A stretch of 13,009 nucleotides of DNA from Candidatus [Bacteroides] periocalifornicus (GTDB lineage Bacteria; Bacteroidota; Bacteroidia; Bacteroidales; CAJPTX01): contig LIIK01000058.1 in the NCBI GenBank assembly GCA_001421095.1, forward strand, positions 1 through 13,009. Reading direction: 5' to 3'. Positions 1-8,400 of this stretch are shown here, in pieces. Below the pieces are notes generated by a model, which worked only from the letters and a program-made list of their open reading frames with translations, ran no database searches and was not told where the DNA came from. The position numbers were made by a program, and so were the translations under genes. Each line of letters opens with the position of its first letter. The stretch's first letter is position 1.

Positions 1-1
1 G

Positions 2-220
2 GCGACCGTGGGCACAGGCGCCACCACTACCGCCGCCACCACGGAGAGCGCGACGCGGCATGCCACGTCGCTACAAACGCCCTCCACGCCTATCTCCCGA
101 TTCGCGGTGGCGGGTCGGCTGGCCGACCTGCCGCCCCGGGGGCGGCGGAAACCGCCCGTGGTTCGGGTGTACCACCGCCGCCTGCGGGTGGACATCTACT
201 CCGGGCCGCGACGACGATGA
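2..220 (+). CDS. Possible 3' end of an unrecognised protein (partial at left edge)
   Basis: The frame is open from the window edge to a TGA at 218-220, giving 72 visible codons; the start lies outside the window. By eye count about 59 of 72 third positions are G or C, somewhat more than the surrounding DNA, which mildly favours real coding. The visible protein starts with a low-complexity Thr/Ala stretch, then a Pro/Arg-rich part, and ends in RLRVDIYSGPRRR. The RVDIYSG string is reminiscent of the first strand of Bacteroidota SPOR (peptidoglycan-binding) domains, which often read RVQIYSG, but the domain would be cut off at once. The +1 frame continues open to 341 (see findings). I do not recognise the protein. 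It could equally be chance open frame in GC-rich intergenic DNA. Confidence 0.25.
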   Translation, partial: ATVGTGATTTAATTESATRHATSLQTPSTPISRFAVAGRLADLPPRGRRKPPVVRVYHRRLRVDIYSGPRRR

Positions 221-301
221 GGGGGCATATCGATTCTCGCGGCGAAGATGGTCGAGGGTGCGGGAGCGCGGGGCGTTTGTAACGACGTGGCGCGCCGCGA
301 T

Positions 302-325
302 TAGGGAGCCGCGTCGCGCTCCCTA
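302..325. repeat. 8-bp inverted repeat (hairpin)
   Basis: TAGGGAGC (302-309) pairs perfectly with GCTCCCTA (318-325) around an 8-nt loop. It lies between the possible upstream reading frame and the first repeat module. It could be a terminator stem for an upstream gene, but no T-run follows, or one more member of the hairpin cluster. Role unknown. Confidence 0.5.
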
Positions 326-333
326 CCGCTGCT

Positions 334-429
334 CGCGATAGAAAATCACCTTTCTATCAATTGTCAGATTGGCTATTGCGCTCTCGGTAGGGGAGGTGCC
401 GAGCGCAGCGAGTGCCCTCCCTAACCGAG
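334..429 (+). repeat. Degenerate intergenic repeat module, copy 1
   Basis: The first 60 bases (334-393) align to 505-564 with roughly 85 per cent identity by eye, including two compensating one-base indels. Shared landmarks in order are CGCGATAGAAAATC, TTCTATCAATTGTC, AGATTGGC, GCGCTCT and AGGGG. A hairpin GATAGAAA/TTTCTATC (337-344/351-358) keeps its pairing in the other copy despite sequence change. The 3' part forms a second imperfect hairpin, CTCGGTAGGGGAGG (383-396) with CCTCCCTAACCGAG (416-429). Bases 387-422 resemble 10047-10082 on the opposite strand. This looks like a non-coding dispersed repeat of REP or miniature-element type; family unknown. Confidence 0.6.
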
Positions 430-504
430 CCGTTGCGTTTTTGTCGCGCAATGAGATCCTTTAAACGCAACGCGGCGCGCCGCGTCGTGATTCGGAGGCT
501 TCGT

Positions 505-600
505 CGCGATAGAAAATCGTCTTCTATCAATTGTCGAGATTGGCCATCGCGCTCTTGATAGGGGCGGAGCTGTAGGGGTGGCCCGAGAGTTGCCCACCCA
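505..600 (+). repeat. Degenerate intergenic repeat module, copy 2
   Basis: This is the partner of the module at 334-429, offset by 171 bp. It retains the GATAGAA/TTCTATC hairpin (508-514/522-528), the CAATTG hexamer and the AGGGG end of the 60-bp block. It is followed by GTAGGGGTGGCCCGAG and a short pairing with GCCCACCC (592-599), which looks like a shrunken version of the GTAGGGG hairpin of copy 1. Upstream similarity may extend to the GGCGCGCC octamers at 289 and 474, implying duplication of a larger piece followed by decay. Confidence 0.6.
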
Positions 601-726
601 CCCGCGCGAGTACTCATCCTAGACAATGCCGCGTCGTTTTCCCTCCATTATGAATTTCCCGCGCTTTTTGCTAACTTCGCGAGACGTTTTCTCCGCGTTT
701 GAGGGTGGGGAAGATTCTTGCCATGC

Positions 727-757
727 GTTGCGGCATGGAGCTATTAGGGTAACTTTA
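727..757 (+). promoter_or_regulatory. Candidate pdxA operon promoter
   Basis: TAACTTTA at 750-757 matches seven of eight positions of the Bacteroidota -7 element TAnnTTTG. GTTG at 727-730 lies exactly 19 bases upstream, where a -33 TTTG is expected. Transcription would start near 761-765, leaving a leader of only about 7-11 nt before the ATG at 772. No Shine-Dalgarno sequence is seen, which is usual in this phylum. The -33 half overlaps a 6-bp inverted repeat (721-726/733-738). Confidence 0.35.
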
Positions 758-771
758 GGGTTAGGATTCTG

Positions 772-1842
772 ATGATAGACGGCAAGGTGGTGCTGGGGAT
801 AACCCAGGGCGACGTGAATGGGATAGGGTACGAGGTGATGCTGCGGGCTCTGGCCGATGCGGCCTTCTCGGAGATGTTTGTGCCTGTGATCTACGGCTCT
901 AGCCAGGCGGTGGGGCATTATCGTAAGGTGCTGGGTTTAGGCGGTCCGCAGGTGAACGTGGTGCGCGATGCCCAGGAGATACACCCTAGGCGCGTCAACC
1001 TTGTGGAGTGCGGGGCGAGGGATCTGACGGTGGAGATGGGGCAGCCGACCCGTGCAGGGGGCGATGCGGCGCGGGATGCGCTAGAGCGGTTCTTTCTCGA
1101 CCAGCGCTACGAGGTGCTCGATGGCCTTGTGACGCTCCCGGTGAACAAGCACGCCATGCAGGGCAGTGGGTTCAATTTCCCAGGCCATACGGAGTACTTG
1201 GCCAAATGCACTGGGGTTCAGGATGCGCTCATGCTTATGGTGGCTGAGGATCTGCGCCTTGGGGTGGTAACCGGGCATGTACCGCTGCGGGGGGTGGCAG
1301 AGCTCATTACCCCGGAGCTGATACTCCGTAAGCTGGAGCTTATGGATGCGAGCCTGCAGCGCGATTTCGCCATCAGCGGGCCCCGCATGGCGGTGCTGAG
1401 CCTCAATCCGCATGCCGGGGAGAACGGGTTGCTGGGCGATGAGGAGGAGCTGGTGATAAAACCCGCCATAGAGGCGGCCAACACGGCGGGTATGGTGGTG
1501 GCGGGTCCCTTTGCTGCCGATGGATTCTTTGGCGCGGGGGAATGGAGGCATTATGACGGGGTGCTGGCCATGTATCATGATCAGGGGCTTACCCCGTTCA
1601 AGACCATAGCCTTTGACGGGGGGGTGAACTACACGGCGGGGCTCCCCATAGTGCGAACCTCCCCAGCGCATGGTACGGCCTACAGCCTGGTGGGCAAGGG
1701 GATAGCTTCACCGAATTCCTTCAGGCAGGCGGTCTACTTGGCTATAGATATTGTGAAATCACGGTCGAGGATCGACCCCCTGCGAGCCAATCCCGTGCCG
1801 AGCTGGCGCGCTGAGCAGCAGGCCAAAATGCGGGAGGGCTAG
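772..1842 (+). CDS. pdxA: 4-hydroxythreonine-4-phosphate dehydrogenase PdxA
   Basis: This cytoplasmic enzyme carries out NAD-dependent oxidation of 4-phosphohydroxy-L-threonine in the DXP-dependent route to pyridoxal phosphate; PdxJ then condenses the product with deoxyxylulose phosphate. The 356-residue length is normal. Visible family motifs are an N-terminal GDVNGIGYE, LPVNKHAM, the substrate-binding PGHTE (His139-Thr140), GHVPLRGV (His169), LNPHAGENGLLG (His214), MYHDQGLTPFK (His269) and GLPIVRTSPAHGTAY. His169, His214 and His269 keep the 45- and 55-residue spacing of the three metal-binding histidines of E. coli PdxA (166, 211, 266), so the enzyme should be active. The N-terminal motif differs from the proteobacterial GDPAGIGPE; as far as I recall this is the Bacteroidota form. 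The ATG at 772 places the first strand (KVVLGITQGD) correctly. It ends 3 bp before ruvA and is the first gene of the cluster. Confidence 0.96.
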   Translation: MIDGKVVLGITQGDVNGIGYEVMLRALADAAFSEMFVPVIYGSSQAVGHYRKVLGLGGPQVNVVRDAQEIHPRRVNLVECGARDLTVEMGQPTRAGGDAARDALERFFLDQRYEVLDGLVTLPVNKHAMQGSGFNFPGHTEYLAKCTGVQDALMLMVAEDLRLGVVTGHVPLRGVAELITPELILRKLELMDASLQRDFAISGPRMAVLSLNPHAGENGLLGDEEELVIKPAIEAANTAGMVVAGPFAADGFFGAGEWRHYDGVLAMYHDQGLTPFKTIAFDGGVNYTAGLPIVRTSPAHGTAYSLVGKGIASPNSFRQAVYLAIDIVKSRSRIDPLRANPVPSWRAEQQAKMREG

Positions 1843-1845
1843 AGG

Positions 1846-2427
1846 ATGCTAGAGTTCGTGGAGGGGACGGTAGAATCGCTAACGCCGACCAGCGTGGTGC
1901 TGGCCAATGGCGGCATCGGCTATCTGATACAGGTGAGTTCGGCTACCTATGGGGCGCTGCAGGGTAGGGAGCGGGTGCGGCTCTTTGTGCACCAGGTGAT
2001 ACGTGAGGATGCCCAGGAGCTCTACGGCTTCGCCACGGTGGAGGAGCGGGCGCTCTTCCGGCTGCTGATCTCGGTGTCTGGCGTGGGGCCTTCCACCGGG
2101 CGCATGATCCTCTCGGCCTACGAGACCGCCGAGCTGGTGGGCTACATAGAAGCCGGCGACGAGGGTGCCCTCAAGCGGGTGAAGGGAATAGGGCTAAAAA
2201 CCGCGCAGCGCGTGATAGTAGACCTGCGCGAAAAGGTGGCGAACCTGGGGGTAGAACCGGCAGGTATCGTAGGTCAAAGCAATAAGGCTAAGGCAGAAGC
2301 GTTATCTGCTTTAGTAACGCTAGGATTCCCTAGGGCTGCCAGCGAGAAAACGCTGAGCCAGCTCCTAGCTAAGGACGGGGCGTTGACGGTAGAGCAGCTC
2401 ATTCGGCTGGCTCTCAAGCAACTGTAG
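1846..2427 (+). CDS. ruvA: Holliday junction branch migration protein RuvA
   Basis: RuvA is the DNA-binding subunit of the RuvAB branch-migration motor. It holds four-way junctions as a tetramer or double tetramer and loads the RuvB ATPase during recombinational repair. The 193-residue length is typical. Domain I (about residues 1-65) is an OB fold beginning MLEFVEGTVES, with GGIGYLI and an ELYGF segment at its end. Domain II carries two helix-hairpin-helix motifs, VSGVGPSTGRMIL (about 78-90) and VKGIGLKTAQRVIVDL (about 112-127). A flexible linker precedes domain III (about 147-193), the RuvB-interacting three-helix bundle, with the typical ALVTLGF string. The ATG at 1846 follows the pdxA stop by 3 bp, and the stop is 9 bp before the sprA start, so both flanks suggest cotranscription. 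Adjacency of ruvA to sprA is, to my knowledge, common in Bacteroidota. Confidence 0.97.
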   Translation: MLEFVEGTVESLTPTSVVLANGGIGYLIQVSSATYGALQGRERVRLFVHQVIREDAQELYGFATVEERALFRLLISVSGVGPSTGRMILSAYETAELVGYIEAGDEGALKRVKGIGLKTAQRVIVDLREKVANLGVEPAGIVGQSNKAKAEALSALVTLGFPRAASEKTLSQLLAKDGALTVEQLIRLALKQL

Positions 2428-2436
2428 GATATGTAG

Positions 2437-5400
2437 GTGGATAGAAACGAAAAACATTTCTCATTGCGACTCCTCGGGCACATTGCTATCGGTGTGAGTT
2501 CTCCTTGGTGTAGGATCGGTTTAGGCCTGCTGCTCGGCGTGCATCTGCTGGGCGGTGGGAGGCTTTTCGCCCAGAGTTCAGACGATGTGCCGGCCCAGCC
2601 GCCCCGTGCAGTGTGGCGGGTGGGCATGAAGCCCGATGCCGACACGCACCACCGAGCGGTGTACGATCCGGCCACCAAGCGCTACACGGTCTACGAGATG
2701 GTGGGCAATGTGGTGGTGGGGCAGCCGCGGGTGCTTACCGAGCGCGAGTACCGCGATTACCGTAGGGAGGAGGCTATACGCAACTACTGGGGCGATAAAC
2801 GCAAGGAGGCGGCCACGGGCAATGCGCCGGGCGGCGGGCTGCTCCCTAAGCTCCGGGTGGGCGGGGAGAATTTTGACCGCATATTCGGTAGCAATGTCAT
2901 TGAGATTATCCCCCAGGGGTCGGCGGAGTTGCTCTTTGGCATTACGCATAATAATACCGAGAACTTCACCATTCCGGAGGAGATGCGCTCGAACACCACC
3001 TTTGACTTCAATGCCAAGCTCCAGGTGAACCTCACGGGCAAGGTGGGCGAAAAGCTCAAGATGGACGTGAAGTACAACACGGAGGCCACCTTTGACTTCG
3101 AGCAGAATGTGAAGGTGGAGTACACGGGCGATGAGGATGAGATAATCCAGAAAATAGAGGCCGGGAATGTGACCATGCCGCTCCCGGGCACCCTCATCAC
3201 GGGGAGCCAGAGCCTCTTCGGCTTCAGGACCGACTTGAAGTTCGGGAGGCTCAACGTCTCTACCATCTTCTCGCAGCGCAAGGGGCAGGCGCAGACCATA
3301 GAGGTGAAGGGTGGGGCGCAGAGCAAGCGTTTTGAGGTGCGGGCAGACCAATATGAGGCGAACCGGCACTTCTTCCTCTCCAAGTACTTTTACGATATCT
3401 ATGACCAGGCCCTATCACACCTCCCGTTGGTACTCTCAGGGGTGGAAATCACCAAGATACAGGTGTGGGTAACCAACAAGCAGGGTCGTTTTGACGATTC
3501 GCGCGATGTGCTGGCCCTAGTGGATCTGGGGGAAATAGACCGAAACATCTTTGCCCCGAGCGTGGTGCATGGTGTGGCAGGCGCTAGGGTACCTGACAAT
3601 GCCAGCAACGATCTCTACGCCAACCTCACCACGGGTATCTACTCGGGGATTCGTGATCTGGCCAACGCTACCCAGGTGTTAGCACCACTGGCTGCGCAGA
3701 ACTACAGGCAGGGGCAGGATTTTGAAAAGCTGGAGAACGCGCGCCTGCTCAAGCCCAGCGAGTATACCCTCAATAAGCAGCTGGGCTTCATCTCGCTCAA
3801 CATGTCGCTCAACAATGACGAGATCCTCTGCGTGGCCTACGAGTACACCTACGGGGGGCGAACCTATAGGGTCGGGGAGTTCTCGAGCGATGGGATAGAC
3901 GCTCCGCAAGCGTTAGTGGTGAAGCTGCTCAAGGGCACCGACCTCTCGCCTGCCATGCCCACCTGGCAGCTCATGATGAAGAACATCTACGCCATAGGGG
4001 CCTTCCAGATTTCGCCTACCGATTTCCAGCTCGACGTGCTATACAGGGATGACGAAATAGGAACGGCCGTCAACTACCTCTCGGCTGGGAAAATACGCAA
4101 CGAGCCGCTGCTGAGCGTGCTGAATCTCGATAACCTCAATAGCAATGGGGACTCCGGGCCCGATGGGGTCTTCGATTTCGTGGAGGGCGTAACGGTGCTG
4201 GCCAGCACGGGCCGGGTCATCTTCCCAGAGCGTGAACCCTTCGGGCGATACCTAGCGCGGAAGATTGACGATCCCACGGTGGCGAAATCATTCGTGTTCC
4301 CAGAGCTCTACGATAGCACGCTCTCGCGGGCGCAGCAGATGGCAGAGAAGAACAAGTTCATCCTCCGGGGTGAATACCGTTCGAATAATGCATCGGAGAT
4401 CTCACTCAATGCGCCTAACGTCCCCAAGGGGAGCGTGGTAGTAACCGCGGGTGGGCGCAAGCTGGTGGAGAATACTGACTATGTGGTAGACTACCTCCTG
4501 GGCACGGTGAAGATCATCAACCAGGGGCTGCTGGAGTCGGGCACACCGATCAAGATCTCGCTGGAGAGCAACTTGGGGATCGACTTCCAGGTGAAGACCC
4601 TCATGGGAACGCATCTGGACTACCAGTTTAGCGACCGATTCAACATCGGGGGGACGATACTCAACCTCAGCGAGCGCCCTCTAACCAAGAAGGTGAACTA
4701 CGGTAACGAGGCGGTATCTAACACCATCTGGGGGCTCAACGGGAGCTATGAGACCGAACTCCCCTGGCTGACAAAGGCGGTGGATTGGCTGCCGCTGATA
4801 GAGACCAAGGAGAAATCAACCCTGACGCTAGAAGGGGAAATGGCGCAGTTTATCCCAGGGCAATCCAGCAGTCTCGATAAGCGGGGCTCGGTATATCTGG
4901 ATGATTTCGAGGCGAATAAATCGAGCATCGACATTCGGATGTGGAGTTCATGGAGCATAGCCTCTACGCCCCAGGGGCAAGCAGCCCTGTTCCCTGAGGG
5001 CGCGCTGGTGAATGACCTCGCCTATGGGATGAACCGTGCCCGGCTGGCTTGGTACTACATCGATCCGCTTTTCCTTCGGAACTCTAACCTCACGCCAGCC
5101 CACATCCGTAACGACCCCGAATCGCAGAGCAGCCACTTTGTGCGCGAGGTAGAGGAGCAGGAACTCTTCCCGAATCGCAACATCCCGCAGGGGCAGCCTA
5201 CCACCATCTCGGTCCTCAATATGGCCTTCTACCCCCAGGAGCGCGGCCCCTACAATTACGATGCCACTAGGGTGGATCCTAGCGGTGCGCTACAGGATCC
5301 CAAGAGCCGCTGGGGCGGGGTAATGCGCAGTCTGCCCGTTACCGATTTTGAGCAGAATAACATTGAGTACATTGAGTTCTGGCTCATGGATCCCTTTGTG

Positions 5401-8400
5401 GAGGATAGAAGTGCGCCGGGAGGCGACCTCTACTTCAACCTCGGCAACGTGTCTGAGGATATACTCCGAGACGGGAGAAAGGCGTTTGAGAATGGGCTCC
5501 CGGGGCGCGATGGGGCTGAGCCGGCCGTACCCACCACTTGGGGGCTTGTACCGAAGGTGCAGTCCTCCGTCATGGCCTTTGATAATGACCCCGAGGCTCG
5601 CAGGCGGCAGGATGTAGGGCTAGATGGGCTCTCGAGCCAAGACGAGGCGAATTTCTACACCAACTATCTCCAGCAGCTAGAGGGGAATCTTGGGAGCGGC
5701 TCGCCAGCTGTGGAGGCGGCGCGGCAAGACCCCTCCAGCGATGACTACCGTTACTTCCGCTCTACGCAGTATGACAACAACAGGGTGGGAATCCTCGACC
5801 GTTACAAGTATTTCAATAACACCGAGGGAAACAGCCCTACTGCTGAGCAGTCGCCAGAATCATACCCAACCTCCTCTACCACCCTCCCAGATGTGGAGGA
5901 TCTCAATAGGGACAACACCCTGAGCGACAATGAGAGCTACTACCAGTACAGGGTTTCGCTTCGCCCCGGCGATCTGCAGGTAGGGAAGAACTATGTGACT
6001 GATAAGGTGCAGGCCAAGGTGAAGCTCGCCAATGGGAATGAGAGCGAGGTTGCATGGTACCAGTTCAAGATCCCGGTGCGGGAGTACGAGAATCGGATAG
6101 GCTATATTCAAGATTTCAAGTCGATTCGCTTTGTGCGGATGTTCCTGAGGGATTTTGACAGGCCTCTATTCCTTCGGTTTGCCACCCTGGCCTTGGTGCG
6201 TGGCGAATGGCGAAGGTATGAGAGGTCGCTGCTTGCGGGGCAAGAGATTATAGGGGGTGGCAGCGGGCTACCCACTACGTTTGACATTGCTGCGGTTAAT
6301 ATAGAGGAGAATAGCACCCGCACCCCCGTAAACTACGTGCTACCGCCCAAGGTTACCCGCGAAATAGATGCCAGCCAGTCAGTGCAGAATGAGCTCAATG
6401 AGCAGTCGATGGAGCTCAAGGTGGTGAATCTGCAGGATGGCGACGCGAGGGCTGCCTACCGGAATGTGGGGTACGATCTCCGGCAGTACCGTAAGCTCGG
6501 GATGGATGTGCACGCCGAGTCTATAGAGGGCGAGCCGCTTAAAGACGGCGACCTCCGCCTGTTCCTCCGCCTAGGCTCTGACTACACGAACAACTACTAC
6601 GAGTATGAGATCCCGCTGAACCTTACGCCTGCAGGTTTTTACAGCAACGGCAGCGAGGCAGATCGTCGGCAGGTGTGGCCTGATGAGAATGCGGTGGATA
6701 TAGAGCTGCAGAGCTTGTGGAAGGCCAAGCTCGAGCGTGATGCGGCAGCACGGGGCAATAGCAGCATATCATCGCGGACGCCCTTTGTGGTACAGCACGG
6801 CAGCGGGACTATAACCGTATTGGGCTACCCGACGCTGGAGGATGTGCGGGTGCTCATGGTGGGGATACGCAACCCGCGGAAAAGCGGCCCTAGCGACGAT
6901 GGGCAACCCAAGAGCGGTATAGTGTGGGTGAATGAGCTCCGCCTCTCCAAGATTGCCGATAATGGGGGCTGGGCAGCGCTGGCCTCGATGAATGTGAGGG
7001 TGGCAGATCTTGGGGCGCTCTCGCTTACCGGGCGTCTTGAAACTCCGGGCTTCGGGGCTCTGGAGAGCAAGATCAATACCCGGGCTAAAGAAACCACCTA
7101 CCAGTATGATGCCAATGCCAATTTAGAGTTTGGCCGCTTTTTCCCGAAGAAGTGGGAGGTTAGCATACCCATGTTCGTATCTTACGGGGAGACCTTCGCC
7201 AACCCGCAGTACAACCCCCTAGACACCGATGTGCCGTTTGACGAGGCGTTGGCCAACCTGCCCAAGGGGGCAATGCGAGATTCACTCCGTAACATTGCCC
7301 AAGACTACACTCGTCGCCGTAGCCTCAATTTCACCAACGTTCGGGTGAACCAATCATCTCAGAACCCAATGCTCTGGGATCCGGCCAACTTCTCGGTTTC
7401 TTACGCCTACAGCGAGCAGAATTCGCATAATGTGAAGACCGAGTACCGCAACCAGATAACCCACAGGGGCGCATTGGCCTACGCCTACAACGCTCGTCCA
7501 AGGAATTTCGAACCCTTCCGCCGGGTGGGGTGGCTAAGGAGTGATTACCTGGCCTTGATTCGCGATTTCAACTTCACGCCGCTCCCACGGCAGCTCTCGT
7601 TCCGCACGGAGGTGAACAGGAGCTACGTAGAGCAACGTTTGCGCAATATCCACAGCCCGATGCTGCAGATTCGCCCAACGTTTGCCAAGGCGTTCGAGTG
7701 GAATAGGTCGTACGGATTGAACTGGGATCTGACCCGTAATCTCCGATTCGATTTTACCGCCACCAATCTTGCGCTTATCGACGAGCCCGCGGGGGTGGTA
7801 GATCGGGATGTAGACCCCGACCTCTACAGAGAGTGGCGGCATAGAGTCTGGAGAAGTGTGCGTAATTTTGGGACTACCACGCAGTACAGCCATAAGGGAA
7901 CAGTGTCATGGAATATCCCTATCAACAAGCTCCCGCTCCTGCAGTGGCTCTCTGCGAATGCAAGCTACAATGCGGACTACCGCTGGGATGCTGCCCCCCG
8001 GCTAGCCGATACTGTAAGCATTCGGGTAGGGAATAAGATCCAGAATGCCAGCACGCTAACCCTTACAGGCGCGGCCAGCCTCACCTCGCTCTACCAAAAG
8101 ATAGGCTACCTAAACCGTGTGAACCAAGAGTTCGAGAAGATCGCCAACGGCCAGCCGCTGAATGATAAGCAGGAGTACCGCGAGGTGTCTTACGCCAACC
8201 CGCGTTTCTCCATGACGGCAGAGAGGGCCAAGACCGTAACCCATAACCTGAAGACGGAAGAGGTGACCGTGAAGCTCTACGATGCCGATGGGAAAGAGAT
8301 CCCCTGCGATGTGGAGGTGCGAGACGGCAATCGGGTTCGTTTACGTACGACCGTGGAGGTGAAGAGGGGGAGGGTTGAGATTACGGGACGGCAACCGAAG

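Larger units (their letters stand above)
221..771. other. Intergenic region rich in short inverted repeats
   Basis: No convincing gene is visible on either strand; the short open frames here have unnatural Arg/Trp/Cys-rich composition. The stretch contains several hairpin-capable repeats: 302-309 with 318-325 (8 bp), 337-344 with 351-358 (8 bp), 383-396 with 416-429 (imperfect), 508-514 with 522-528 (7 bp), 575-582 with 592-599 (bulged) and 721-726 with 733-738 (6 bp). Two GGCGCGCC octamers occur at 289-296 and 474-481. Much of it is explained by two degenerate copies of one repeat module, annotated separately. The final 50 bp probably carries the pdxA promoter. Confidence 0.7.

Noticed and set aside
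744..766. Telomere-like TTAGGG repeats
   Set aside because: There are only three irregularly spaced units in a bacterial promoter region; the resemblance to eukaryotic telomeres is coincidental.
1..771. CRISPR array or tRNA/rRNA genes in the repeat-rich leader
   Set aside because: There are only two copies of the long repeat, no regular spacers, no conserved direct repeat, and no cloverleaf or rRNA signature sequences.
357..918. Minus-strand open frames of about 90-100 codons upstream of and overlapping pdxA
   Set aside because: They are Arg/Ser/His-rich, cross the repeat modules or lie antisense to pdxA, and show no recognisable motif; they are artefacts of GC-rich sequence.
1081..1671. 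Long minus-strand frame antisense to pdxA (196 codons)
   Set aside because: The sense strand encodes a complete PdxA with all metal ligands; the antisense product is His/Pro/Arg-rich without family features.
2578..3383. Long minus-strand frames (263 and 199 codons) inside sprA
   Set aside because: They are shadows of a conserved SprA N-terminal region; a composition biased to Leu/His/Arg/Ser is typical of antisense frames.
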